Positions 1 to 8,424 of a DNA stretch of 15,017 nt are shown here, piece after piece. The translations under genes were made by a program, and so were the position numbers. The DNA comes from an uncultured Eubacteriales bacterium. GTDB taxonomy: Bacteria; Bacillota; Clostridia; Oscillospirales; Oscillospiraceae. A model generated the notes under the pieces. That model had not been told where the DNA came from. It was given only the letters and a program-made list of their open reading frames with translations, and made no database searches. Positions within the stretch are counted from its first letter, which is position 1; each line of letters opens with the position of its first letter. The stretch is taken from positions 1 to 15,017 of the forward strand of contig ONTN01000017.1 in the NCBI GenBank assembly GCA_900320765.1, given 5' to 3'.

Positions 1-934
1 CCCAGCGGGATATACTTGCCTTTTCCCCGAGTGAGGCGAGGCGTCCGTTTTCCATAACGACAAAAACCTGATTTGTAGGAGAGTCTATATAAAACTTGTA
101 TCCCTTCTCTGAAAGCGCCTTCTTGAGCTCCGAAGCTCTGTCCACCGCGTTTTTTCCAATTTTGAAATACAGCCCGTGCGAAAAAAGAGCATCGAACTGT
201 ATGCCGAGGAGCCTGCCCTTCGCGAGCACGGCTCCGTGCTGCTTGGCTATCGTAAAGAAATCGCGGGAAAGGTCCGGATCGGGGAAAACTACGGCCTCTC
301 CGAACAGGGCGCCGACCTTCGTGCCGCCAATGTAGAAAACGTCCGCAAGCCGTGCGATATCGGAAAGCTCCACGTCGCCGCCCTCGGCGGCGAGCCCGTA
401 GCCCATTCTCGCCCCGTCTATGAAAAGCGGAAGCTTATACTCGCGGCAGACGGCGCCGAGCTCCTCAAGCTCAGCCTTTGAATATACCGTTCCGTACTCC
501 GTCGGAAAGCTTATGTAAACCATTCCCGGCCTTGCTATATGCGGCCACGCCTCGTCGGCGTAATAGCCCTCGAGGTAGCTCCTCACAGCCCGGGCGGAGA
601 GCTTTCCGCTTTCTCCGGGGATAGTTATGACCTTATGCCCGCTTGCCTCTATAGCTCCGCCCTCGTGGCCGTTTATATGGCCGGTGTCGGCGGAGATAAC
701 GCCCTCGATGGGTCTTAAAAGGTGTGAGATGACGACGGCGTTCGCCTGAGTGCCGCCGACGAGGAAATAAACGGCGGCGTCCATTTTTCCGACTGCGGCG
801 CGTATCTTCTCCCTTGCAGCCTCACAGTATTCGTCTTCGCCGTATCCCGGCGTGGATTCAAGGTTTGTCTCGGCGAGGCGCTCGATTATCTTAGGGTGCG
901 CGCCCCTCGTATAGTCGCATTCAAAGTGAAGCAC
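1..934 (-). CDS. ltaE: Low-specificity L-threonine aldolase (3' end beyond window)
   Basis: This is a PLP-dependent enzyme of the beta-eliminating lyase/threonine aldolase family. It cleaves L-threonine or allo-threonine to glycine and acetaldehyde in the cytoplasm. About 311 residues are visible of a family usually near 340, and the reading frame runs off the left edge. It opens with MLHFECDYT and GAHPKI, typical of clostridial members. The HINGHE segment (His86, His90) and Asp173/Arg176 in FIDGARMG match the PLP-contacting positions. Lys206 in YIGGTKVGAL is the expected Schiff-base lysine. The start is a GTG at 934, chosen because GAGAGGGG lies 7 nt upstream and the family N-terminus begins exactly there. 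It overlaps the end of the DUF951 gene by 14 nt, which suggests translational coupling. It is the most downstream visible gene of the hprK operon. Family assignment is firm; substrate preference is inferred. Confidence 0.93.
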   Translation of the reverse strand, partial: MLHFECDYTRGAHPKIIERLAETNLESTPGYGEDEYCEAAREKIRAAVGKMDAAVYFLVGGTQANAVVISHLLRPIEGVISADTGHINGHEGGAIEASGHKVITIPGESGKLSARAVRSYLEGYYADEAWPHIARPGMVYISFPTEYGTVYSKAELEELGAVCREYKLPLFIDGARMGYGLAAEGGDVELSDIARLADVFYIGGTKVGALFGEAVVFPDPDLSRDFFTIAKQHGAVLAKGRLLGIQFDALFSHGLYFKIGKNAVDRASELKKALSEKGYKFYIDSPTNQVFVVMENGRLASLGEKASISRW

Positions 935-1121
935 CGTCTTTCCCCTCTCTCTCTATTTTCCTGACGTATTTTTCGACCTTGGCGCGGGTATTCATAATAT
1001 CCCGGCCGCAGCCGAGGCAGCGCATTTTAAAATCCGCTCCCACCCTTGTTACGAGCCAGCGGTCGGAGCCGCAGGGGTGGGGTTTTTTCATTTTCAGAAC
1101 GTCGCCGACCCGGATATCCAT
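921..1121 (-). CDS. DUF951 family small zinc-ribbon-like protein
   Basis: A 66-residue cytoplasmic protein of the DUF951 family, found widely in Firmicutes and without an established function. It starts MDIRVGDVLKMKKPHPCGSD, which is the family signature. His15/Cys17 and the pair Cys35/Cys38 (CLGC) look like a possible zinc site, and the C-terminal third is basic and helical. The reading frame extends to 1151, but I place the start at 1121: GGGGGAGG lies 7 nt upstream, the family begins at this Met, and this ATG overlaps the rarA stop as TGATG. The extra ten residues upstream would be rarA sequence read in another frame. Its 3' end overlaps ltaE by 14 nt. Tight coupling on both sides says it is co-translated with its neighbours, but gives no function. 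Confidence 0.88.
   Translation of the reverse strand: MDIRVGDVLKMKKPHPCGSDRWLVTRVGADFKMRCLGCGRDIMNTRAKVEKYVRKIEREGKDGASL
942..949 (-). promoter_or_regulatory. Ribosome binding site deciding the ltaE GTG start
   Basis: GAGAGGGG on the minus strand ends 7 nt before the GTG at 934. It lies inside the last codons of the DUF951 gene. No in-frame ATG near this point fits the family N-terminus. Confidence 0.7.
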
Positions 1122-2389
1122 CAGCCGTCCTCCCCCTTTATCCCGTCCCAATACTTTTTCGCAGCCTGCTCGTTCTTATTGTCGCCGTACTCGTAGTATT
1201 TCGTGCCGACGAGGTTATCGGGCAGATACTGCTGCTTTACCCAGTGGTTGGGATATGAGTGCGGGTATTTATAGCCCTGATCCCGCTCAAAGCCCGTACC
1301 GTCTGCGTGGACGTTCTGGAGCTCGCGCGGCACGGGGCCCGCCTTGCCCTTTTCAACGTCGCGCATCGCCCGGTCTATCGCCATCACGACGGAGTTGGAC
1401 TTCGGTGCGGTCGCAAGAAGTATCACGGCCTCGGCGAGCGGCAGACGGGCCTCCGGAAGGCCGAGCTGCAGGGCGGCGTCGACGCACGCCTTGACGATAG
1501 GCACGGCCTGCGGGTAGGCAAGGCCGATATCCTCGGAGGCGGAGCACATTATCCTTCGGCAGGCTCCGGGCAGATCGCCTGCCGAAAGCGTTCTCGCAAG
1601 GTAGTGCAGGGCGGCGTCCGGGTCAGAGCCACGGAGAGATTTCATAAGGGCGGATACGGCGTCGAAATGCTGATCCCCGTCCCTGTCATAGTGCATCGCG
1701 CTCTTTTGGCTTACTAAAACGGCGTCCTCAAGAGTTATCTCAATATACCCGCCGCGTATTTTCGACGCAGTAAAAAGAAGCTCAACCGCGTTTATCGCCT
1801 TTCTCACGTCGCCTCCGGACGAAGCGGCGATATGCGCGCTCACTCCGTCCTCGAGCTTTGCCGGAGTACCGAGGCGCTCCTCCATCTTGGCGACGGCGCG
1901 AAGCACAGCCTTCTCCACCTCCTCGGGCGGAAGCTCCTTGAACTCGAACACGGTGGAGCGGCTCAGTATCGCGTTATATACGTAAAAATACGGGTTCTCC
2001 GTTGTTGAGGCTATCAGCGTTATCTTTCCGTTTTCGATAAACTCAAGCAGGCTCTGCTGCTGCTTTTTATTGAAATACTGTATCTCGTCGAGATAAAGGA
2101 GCACTCCGTTCGGGACAAGAAAGCTGTCAAGCTCGGCGATTATGTCCTTAACGTCCGAAAGGCTTGCCGTGGTGGCGTTGAGCCGCCTCAGCTCGCGGTT
2201 TGTCTCCTTCGCTATGATATTGGCGACAGTAGTCTTTCCCGAGCCTGAAGGGCCGTAGAATATCATATTCGGCACGTTGCCCGAGGCAATTATCCGCCTG
2301 AGAAGGCCGTTTTCGCCCAGTATATGCTTCTGACCGTACACCTCGTCGAGGGTAAGGGGCCTTATCTCATCTGCTAAGGGTCGGTACAT
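1121..2389 (-). CDS. rarA: Replication-associated recombination protein A (AAA+ ATPase)
   Basis: RarA (MgsA) is a clamp-loader-like AAA+ ATPase, related to yeast Mgs1/WRNIP1, that acts at stalled replication forks. From the chosen start it has 422 residues, normal for the family. Visible motifs are Walker A GPSGSGKT (46-53), Walker B LLYLDE (97-102), sensor 1 around ASTTENP (127-133) and the likely arginine finger R144 in ILSRSTVF. The C-terminal half carries the lid and tetramerisation region, including SEDIGLAYPQA and the ending rich in YPHSYPNHWV. The frame opens further upstream at 2464, but that part overlaps nth in another frame. MYRPLADEIRP at 2389 is the family N-terminus and has GGGAG 8 nt before it. 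It begins 4 nt after the nth stop, so the two repair genes are coupled. Confidence 0.96.
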   Translation of the reverse strand: MYRPLADEIRPLTLDEVYGQKHILGENGLLRRIIASGNVPNMIFYGPSGSGKTTVANIIAKETNRELRRLNATTASLSDVKDIIAELDSFLVPNGVLLYLDEIQYFNKKQQQSLLEFIENGKITLIASTTENPYFYVYNAILSRSTVFEFKELPPEEVEKAVLRAVAKMEERLGTPAKLEDGVSAHIAASSGGDVRKAINAVELLFTASKIRGGYIEITLEDAVLVSQKSAMHYDRDGDQHFDAVSALMKSLRGSDPDAALHYLARTLSAGDLPGACRRIMCSASEDIGLAYPQAVPIVKACVDAALQLGLPEARLPLAEAVILLATAPKSNSVVMAIDRAMRDVEKGKAGPVPRELQNVHADGTGFERDQGYKYPHSYPNHWVKQQYLPDNLVGTKYYEYGDNKNEQAAKKYWDGIKGEDG

Positions 2390-2393
2390 TGGC

Positions 2394-3032
2394 TCATCTC
2401 CCAATTGAATAGTAGCGGCAGAGGTCACGCAGGCAGCATTTTTCACAGGCGGGCTTGCGCGCATCGCACACAGCCCTTCCGTGCATAACGAGGCGGTGGC
2501 AGAAATCGTTTGCCTTCTCCGGCGGCAGGATATCGCGAAGCACTGTCTCTATCTTCGCGGGGTCCTTAAGCTCGTGGTAGCCGAGCCTGCCCGTGAGCCT
2601 TATGCAGTGGGTGTCCACCACCACGCTGCCGGGCACTCCGTACACGTCGCCGAGGATAAGGTTCGCGCTCTTGCGCCCCACGCCCGGAAGACGCAGAAGG
2701 TCCTCCATATTATCCGGCACCTTCCCATTATATTCCGAAACGAGCATCTGAGCCGCGGCGACGATGTCCCTCGCCTTCCCATGGTAAAAGCCGGTGGAGC
2801 GTATGTACTCCTCAACGTCCTCGATCTCTGCCTCCGCCATCTCGTACACCGTCGGGTATCTTTCAAAGAGAGCCGGGGTCACCATATTGACCCTTGCGTC
2901 CGTGCACTGTGCGGCTAAGCGTACGGATACGAGGAGATGATATGCCTCGTTATAGTCGAGCGTGCATTCCGCTATCGGGTACTCCCGCTCAAGTCTTTCT
3001 ATTATCTCGTTTGAAGTTTCTCTGTCCATCAT
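2394..3032 (-). CDS. nth: Endonuclease III (DNA glycosylase/AP lyase)
   Basis: Endonuclease III removes oxidised pyrimidines from DNA and nicks the abasic site during base-excision repair. The protein has 212 residues, the usual size. The helix-hairpin-helix LPGVGRKSAN carries the catalytic lysine K121, and the catalytic aspartate is D140 in VVVDTH. Four cysteines at 189, 196, 199 and 205 have the exact C-X6-C-X2-C-X5-C spacing of the [4Fe-4S] cluster. Two adjacent Met codons (3032 and 3029) overlap the rqcH stop codon (ATGATG containing TGA), and no clear Shine-Dalgarno is visible. Translation is probably coupled to rqcH, and I cannot tell which Met is used. Identification is firm. Confidence 0.97.
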   Translation of the reverse strand: MMDRETSNEIIERLEREYPIAECTLDYNEAYHLLVSVRLAAQCTDARVNMVTPALFERYPTVYEMAEAEIEDVEEYIRSTGFYHGKARDIVAAAQMLVSEYNGKVPDNMEDLLRLPGVGRKSANLILGDVYGVPGSVVVDTHCIRLTGRLGYHELKDPAKIETVLRDILPPEKANDFCHRLVMHGRAVCDARKPACEKCCLRDLCRYYSIGR

Positions 3033-4495
3033 TTCTGTCTCAATCTATCGCAGAGTTCCCCGTCAGGTCTCGCGATGACCGTCCTGTAATTAGTATAAAT
3101 AACCATCCCGGGTCTTGCTCCCGAGGGCTTCTTAACGTGCTTCACGAGGGCGTAGTCTACCGGCACCTTGCCGGAGTCCCTGCCCTGGGAAAACCACGCG
3201 GCAAGGCTTGCCGCCTCGGAAAGTGTCGCCTCATCAGGCTGAGAGCCGGCGCAGGAAATAACGGCGTGGCTCCCGTGTATCTTCTGAGCGTGGAGCCATA
3301 CGTCGGTGGACGCCGAATCCTTAAGCGTCAGTCGGTCGTTTTCAAGGTTATTGCGCCCCACTCTTATAAGCGTGCCCGTGGACGAGATAAACCTCATCGG
3401 CCCTTCGCGCCTTCCGAGCTCCTTCTTCTTTCCGCCGCCGGAGCGGATGACTCCCGCAGCCTCAAGCTCCTCTTTTATTCCCGTAACCTCGCGCAGAGTG
3501 GAAGCGCGGTTAAGCTCGTCCAGCACGCTGTCGAGGTAAAAAACTTCCCTCTCGCCCTTTTCTATTTCGCGCGTCAGGTGTGTGACCGCGTTTTTAAGCT
3601 TCGTATAGCTCTTATAGTATGCCGCTGCGTTCTCCTGCGGCGTCTTTAGCGGATCGAGCTTTATCTCACGCTCAGAGCCGTCCTCTGAATAGTAGTCAAA
3701 GGCCTTTAAAACGCCCTGCCCCTTCTTCATCGCGTGAATATTCGTCGTTATAATATCTCCGCACTCTCGGTAATACTCGCGCTTTTCGGTCTCCAAAAGC
3801 TCCTCGCGCTGAGCCTCCACCCTGCGCTCAGTTCTGTCTCTCAGCGTTTTTACGCGCTTTGAGATATCGCCCGTGCGCCTGCGGCGTCTCTCCTCCTCGG
3901 ACTTCTCCCCATAGTAGCCGTCAATAAATGCCGAGGGGCTGTTCAGCCCGCTCTTTATATATTCCTCAAGGAGCTTTGACGTTTGCGGTATCGGGTGGAG
4001 ATTATCGGGATATCTGTACTTCATTCCTGGAAGTATCGCCCTATCCTCCATTGCCCCGCCGGAGCGGTAGAGGCAGTCGGTTATTATCCCATCCCCGTCT
4101 GTCAGGATGGCGTTCGCGTTCCTGCCGAAAAGCTCGATGATGAGCCTGCGCTTTTCGCCCTCGCCGAACATTCCGGGTGCGTCGAGCAAAAGCTCGACTA
4201 TCCTCTCGCCCTCTGTCTGCGTTAAAGAAGTTATCCTCGCGCCGACGAGGTGCTTTCTTAGGAGCATGCAGAACATCGGCGGCTCACTCGGCCTGTCGTA
4301 CTCCCGCTCAGTAAGGCATATCCTGCCCCCGCTTCCGATGCCGCCTATATAGAGGTCGCGCCTTGCGCCGCCCGCCTTGACGGTCAGGATAAGCTCAGAC
4401 CGCGAGGGCTGATTAACCTTTTCAATTTTTCCGCCCTCAAGAGCGCCCGCAAGCTCGCGGACAAGCTCAGAGAGGAATATTACGTCAACCGCCAT
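3029..4495 (-). CDS. rqcH: Rqc2/NEMF-family ribosome quality control protein RqcH (FbpA-like)
   Basis: RqcH binds 50S subunits obstructed by peptidyl-tRNA and directs C-terminal alanine tailing of stalled nascent chains. Older annotations call it fibronectin-binding protein A. The NFACT-N domain opens with IFLSELVREL and GGKIEKVNQPSRSELIL, followed by PPMFCMLLRKHL and the IELFGRNANAIL segment. A charged coiled-coil region lies at about 195-345, and the NFACT-R domain at about 366-480 contains RVGRNNLEND, DVWLHAQ and GSHAVI. At 488 residues it is shorter than the roughly 570 of Bacillus RqcH, mainly in the middle. The position equivalent to Bacillus Asp97 is Glu97, followed by the conserved Arg98. 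The ATG overlaps the mrnC stop (TGATG), so translation is coupled. Neighbouring Mini-III fits a shared 50S theme. Confidence 0.94.
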   Translation of the reverse strand: MAVDVIFLSELVRELAGALEGGKIEKVNQPSRSELILTVKAGGARRDLYIGGIGSGGRICLTEREYDRPSEPPMFCMLLRKHLVGARITSLTQTEGERIVELLLDAPGMFGEGEKRRLIIELFGRNANAILTDGDGIITDCLYRSGGAMEDRAILPGMKYRYPDNLHPIPQTSKLLEEYIKSGLNSPSAFIDGYYGEKSEEERRRRRTGDISKRVKTLRDRTERRVEAQREELLETEKREYYRECGDIITTNIHAMKKGQGVLKAFDYYSEDGSEREIKLDPLKTPQENAAAYYKSYTKLKNAVTHLTREIEKGEREVFYLDSVLDELNRASTLREVTGIKEELEAAGVIRSGGGKKKELGRREGPMRFISSTGTLIRVGRNNLENDRLTLKDSASTDVWLHAQKIHGSHAVISCAGSQPDEATLSEAASLAAWFSQGRDSGKVPVDYALVKHVKKPSGARPGMVIYTNYRTVIARPDGELCDRLRQK

Positions 4496-4896
4496 CAGTC
4501 TTCCTCCACAGCTAACCTGAAAAGCTCCTCAAGGCGTTCGCGCTCGCCCCTCAGATAGAGCCAGCCGAAAAGCGCCTCAAGCCCCGTCGCCTCGTGGTAC
4601 TCCTTTACGGATGACGCCTTCGGGACTGAGTTGACCTTCGCGTTTCTGCCGCGCTTGTAAACTCCGAGCTCCTCCTCGGTAAGCTGAGGCGCGAGCTTCT
4701 CCGCCGCCCTTGCCTGGGCGGGAGCCGCTACGAGCTTTACGGCGGCCTTATGCAGCTTATTCGCCGTCTCCTTTCCACGCGAGGCGAGCATCGTCCTCGT
4801 CATCAGCTCGAATACGGCGTCGCCCACGTGGGCAAGGGCGAGGCTCGGAAGCGAGCCTGCCTCCCTTTCTTCAAGTTCCGGGTATAAATATCGCAT
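4495..4896 (-). CDS. mrnC: Mini-ribonuclease III
   Basis: Mini-III is a dimeric RNase III-type nuclease with only the catalytic domain. In Bacillus it matures the ends of 23S rRNA in a step that depends on ribosomal protein L3. The protein has 133 residues with no double-stranded RNA-binding domain, as expected. LAHVGDAVFE supplies the catalytic Asp26. The late motifs YKRGRNAKVNSVPK and ATGLEALFGWLYL supply Glu107. The start at 4896 is 2 nt after the dnaE stop codon, with only a weak GGTGA upstream inside dnaE, so it probably relies on coupling. Its TGA overlaps the rqcH ATG. In many Firmicutes this gene sits beside cysS and rlmB, so its place here behind dnaE is worth noting but is not evidence of a different role. 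Confidence 0.95.
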   Translation of the reverse strand: MRYLYPELEEREAGSLPSLALAHVGDAVFELMTRTMLASRGKETANKLHKAAVKLVAAPAQARAAEKLAPQLTEEELGVYKRGRNAKVNSVPKASSVKEYHEATGLEALFGWLYLRGERERLEELFRLAVEED

Positions 4897-4898
4897 TC

Positions 4899-7800
4899 TT
4901 ATTTCACCACTACGTTTTCTTCTCCGAACATCTCGCGAAGCTCATTAACGAGAGCCTTGTGGATGATGCAGCTTGTCCCGGCTCTTTTGCCCGTATCCTC
5001 AAAGTAGAGAACGAGCTTTTCCTCGCCCGGGAACATATTAAGAATAAGCTTCAGCTTCTCCATACGCCCGTCGGACGCGGACGGAAGCCTGAGATATAAC
5101 TTCTTTTCCTTCTGCTCCGGCGGCTTTTGCGGGGCGCTTTCCCTCCCCGCCGCTTTTTCCGGCTGAGCGTCCAGATCGGAGAGCGGTCTAATTTCGTTTG
5201 CCATTATCTGAGGAGGCTTTTCATCCCTTATCGAGAGTCTGCCCCTTATGCTTATTAGGGAGTCGGCGTTGAGATAAGAGCCGCTCTGGTCGAGTACCTG
5301 GCGGAAGCAGAGCGTCTCAATGCTGCCCGTTCCGTCGTCAACGGTAACGTATGCCATCAGCGAGCCGTTTTTCGTCGGCCTCGTTTTCGAGGCGGAGACG
5401 ACCCCGGCGACAGTCACCTCGTCGTTATCTCCGAAGCTGCCCTCTCCGCCGTTTTCGGCGCAGTCCTCGATTATCCTGCCGATAGGCACGGCGTTTATCA
5501 TCTTTATTTTGCTTCTGTAGCCGTCCATCGGGTGGCCGGAGAGATAGAGACCCGTTACCTCCCGCTCCATTATCATCTTCTCCTGAACGGAGAACTCCTC
5601 TATTTTCGGAAGGGTTATGCTGTCTCTCTTCGTGCCGCTCTCGTCTCCCGATGCGCCGAAGAGATCCATCTGCCCATCCACGTTTCTTCTCGCCTCGTCG
5701 GCTATCGTATCGATAACGAGGGGGCAAACCTGCATAAGCTGGCGCCTGTTAGCGCCGAGGGAATCGAAGGCGCCGCATTTAATAAGGCTCTCAGCCGCTC
5801 TGCGGTTAAGATCCGTCTCCGCCATACGGCGGCAGAAGTTTTCAAACGAGGTGAACTTTCCGCCAGACTCCCGCTCGGCTATCACGTTATCTATAAACTT
5901 AAAGCCGATGTTTTTTACGGCGACGAGCCCATAGCGTATATCTCCGCCGCTTACGGCAAAGCGGGTGCGTGATTCGTTGATATCCGGGGGCAGAATGTTT
6001 ATCCCCATCTCGCGGCACTCCGCCGTGTACTCAGCGACCTTGTCCGGAAGATCGAGAACGGAGCTCATAAGAGCCGCCATATACTCCCTCGGATAGTGGC
6101 ATTTTAAATACGCAGTCTGATAGGCAACGATCGCGTAGCTCACGGCGTGCGCCTTGTTGAAGGCGTAATTTGCGAAGTCGAGTATCTCGTTATATATGCT
6201 CTCGGCCGTTTTCGCCGGCACTCCGTTCGCGACGGCTCCGGCGATACCTCTTGCCGGATCTCCGTTTATGAATGCTGCTCTCTCCCTTTCTATCTCGTCC
6301 TGATGCTTTTTGCTCATAGCCCTGCGGATCATATCCGCCTGCCCGAGAGAGAAGCCCGCAACGCGGCGGAATATCTCTATGACCTGCTCCTGATACACGA
6401 TGCAGCCGTAGGTCACGTTCAGTATCGGCTCAAGTATCGGGTGCTTATAGGTTATTTTCTCCGGGTGCTGGCTCGAGTCTATGAATCTCGGTATCGAGTC
6501 CATCGGCCCCGGCCTGTACAGGGCGATAATGGCCGTGATATCCTCTATGCTCTTCGCCTTGAGTCCGACGCAGACTCCCGTCATACCCGCGCTTTCAAGC
6601 TGGAAAACTCCGCTTGTTCTTCCGGCGGCCAGCATATCGTAGACGGCGATATCGTCGTCCGGTATCCTTCTTATATCGAAGCCGGGCTCTTTTTTCCTTA
6701 TGTCCTTTACCGCGTCGTCGATTATAGTCAGGTTTCTCAGCCCGAGGAAGTCCATCTTGAGAAGTCCGAGCTCCTCAAGCGTGGTCATAACATACTGAGT
6801 GGCTATGGTGTTGTCCTTCTTCGAGAGTGCAAGGGGCACGTAGGTATGCACGGGGTTTTTCGTAATTACGATTCCGGCGGCGTGTGTGCCGGAGTCCTTC
6901 GGCATATCCTCTATCGCGATGGCGGTATCGACGACCTTCTTTATCCGCTCGTCCCCGTCGTACATATCCCGAAGCTTCTTTGAAATCTCGAGAGCCTCCT
7001 TCAGCGTCATCTTGAGGGCGTTCGGGATAGCCTTGGCTATCTCGTTCTCCTCCTGGAAGCTGAGACCCATTACCTTAGAAACGCTGCGGACGGCGTTCTT
7101 CGCCTTTAGCGTATTGAATGTTATGATCTGGGCGACCCTGTCTTCCCCGTATTTGCGCTTGACGTAGTCCACAACCTCGCCGCGCCTGCGCTCGCAGAAG
7201 TCCATATCTATATCCGGCATGCTTACTCGCTCCGGGTTCAAAAAGCGCTCGAAGAAGAGGCTGTATTTTATCGGATCGACCTCGGTTATATTGAGGCAGT
7301 AGCTGACGACGCTTCCCGCGGCGCTGCCCCTTCCGGGGCCGACGGGTATCCCCGCCCCCTTGGCATAGCCCACGAAGTCCTGAACTATCAGGAAATAGTC
7401 GGTGAAGCCCATCTTGTTTATCATATTCAGCTCGTAATCGAGCTGACGCCTTACGTCCTCGCGGTCGGGGCCGTATTTCTCTAGCATGCCCTTCTCGCAA
7501 AGCTTGCGGAGATACACGGCGGCGTCGCTCTCGCCCTCCGGAAGCTTGAACTCCGGCAGGTGGTATCGCCCGAACTCGAACTCGAGCGTGCATTTTTCCG
7601 CGATCTTTGCGGTATTGTCCGCGGCCTCAGGGCAGTCGGGGAACAGAGCGCGCATCTCCGCCTCTGTCTTCATATAGAGCTCGGTGGAGTCAAAGCGCAT
7701 CCTGTTTTCATCTTCCACCGTTTTGCCCGTCTGTATGCACATCAGAACGTCCTGGGCGTAAGCGTCGTCCCTCGTGAGATAGTGCGCGTCGTTAGTAACT

Positions 7801-8402
7801 ACGAGGGAAATTCCGGTATCCTTTGAGAGCCTTATAAGGGCGGCGGATGCCTTCTTCTCCTCCCTTATCCCGTGGTCCTGAAGCTCAAGGTAATAGTTGT
7901 CTGCCCCGAATATTTCCCTGAACTCAAGTGCGGCCTTTTTCGCGTCCTGATACCTGTCCTGTATAAGAAGCTTCGGCACTATCCCCTGTATGCAGGCGGA
8001 GAGGCAGATAAGCCCCTCGTGGTACTTTCTCAGAAGCTCCATATCCACCCTCGGGCGCGTATAAAAGCCCTCTACAAAGCCCATAGAAACGAGATAGCAG
8101 AGGTTCTTATACCCTGTCTCGTTCTTTGCAAGGAGGATGAGATGATAGCGCTCCGAATCAAGCTGGTGATCCTTATCGAAGCGTGTGCGGGGGGCGACGT
8201 AGACCTCGCAGCCGATTATCGGCTTTATCCCCTGCTTTTTACATTCCTTATAGAAATTTACGGCTCCGTACATAACGCCGTGATCCGTTATCGCGCAGGC
8301 GGTCTGACCCATGGCCTTTACGCGGGCCACGAGGTCCTTTATTCTGTTTGCTCCGTCAAGGAGCGAATACTCCGTATGTACGTGAAGATGCGCAAACGCC
8401 AT
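4899..8402 (-). CDS. dnaE: DNA polymerase III alpha subunit
   Basis: A family C replicative DNA polymerase of 1167 residues. The N-terminal PHP domain (about 1-270) keeps the full set of metal ligands: H7, H9, D16, H41, E66, H87, C137, D205 and H207. The palm carries PDIDMDF with catalytic Asp397 and Asp399, and the third Asp is D551 in KMDFLGL. The fingers include YRPGPMDSIP and the NKAHAVSYA segment. A helix-hairpin-helix region lies near YGLVAVKNIG. QMDLF at 911-915 is an internal sliding-clamp-binding motif like that of E. coli DnaE. An OB fold follows (VTVAGVVSASKT), then a proline- and lysine-rich linker and a C-terminal domain. The ATG at 8402 has AAAGGAG about 6 nt upstream. Whether a PolC also exists cannot be seen here. 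It lies 22 nt downstream of whiA. Confidence 0.98.
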   Translation of the reverse strand: MAFAHLHVHTEYSLLDGANRIKDLVARVKAMGQTACAITDHGVMYGAVNFYKECKKQGIKPIIGCEVYVAPRTRFDKDHQLDSERYHLILLAKNETGYKNLCYLVSMGFVEGFYTRPRVDMELLRKYHEGLICLSACIQGIVPKLLIQDRYQDAKKAALEFREIFGADNYYLELQDHGIREEKKASAALIRLSKDTGISLVVTNDAHYLTRDDAYAQDVLMCIQTGKTVEDENRMRFDSTELYMKTEAEMRALFPDCPEAADNTAKIAEKCTLEFEFGRYHLPEFKLPEGESDAAVYLRKLCEKGMLEKYGPDREDVRRQLDYELNMINKMGFTDYFLIVQDFVGYAKGAGIPVGPGRGSAAGSVVSYCLNITEVDPIKYSLFFERFLNPERVSMPDIDMDFCERRRGEVVDYVKRKYGEDRVAQIITFNTLKAKNAVRSVSKVMGLSFQEENEIAKAIPNALKMTLKEALEISKKLRDMYDGDERIKKVVDTAIAIEDMPKDSGTHAAGIVITKNPVHTYVPLALSKKDNTIATQYVMTTLEELGLLKMDFLGLRNLTIIDDAVKDIRKKEPGFDIRRIPDDDIAVYDMLAAGRTSGVFQLESAGMTGVCVGLKAKSIEDITAIIALYRPGPMDSIPRFIDSSQHPEKITYKHPILEPILNVTYGCIVYQEQVIEIFRRVAGFSLGQADMIRRAMSKKHQDEIERERAAFINGDPARGIAGAVANGVPAKTAESIYNEILDFANYAFNKAHAVSYAIVAYQTAYLKCHYPREYMAALMSSVLDLPDKVAEYTAECREMGINILPPDINESRTRFAVSGGDIRYGLVAVKNIGFKFIDNVIAERESGGKFTSFENFCRRMAETDLNRRAAESLIKCGAFDSLGANRRQLMQVCPLVIDTIADEARRNVDGQMDLFGASGDESGTKRDSITLPKIEEFSVQEKMIMEREVTGLYLSGHPMDGYRSKIKMINAVPIGRIIEDCAENGGEGSFGDNDEVTVAGVVSASKTRPTKNGSLMAYVTVDDGTGSIETLCFRQVLDQSGSYLNADSLISIRGRLSIRDEKPPQIMANEIRPLSDLDAQPEKAAGRESAPQKPPEQKEKKLYLRLPSASDGRMEKLKLILNMFPGEEKLVLYFEDTGKRAGTSCIIHKALVNELREMFGEENVVVK

Positions 8403-8424
8403 TGTTTCTCCTTTCGCGAAAGTA

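Noticed and set aside
2390..2464. An upstream start for rarA inside nth
   Set aside because: The added residues are nth sequence read in another frame, the family N-terminus is MYRPLA, and a good ribosome binding site precedes that Met.
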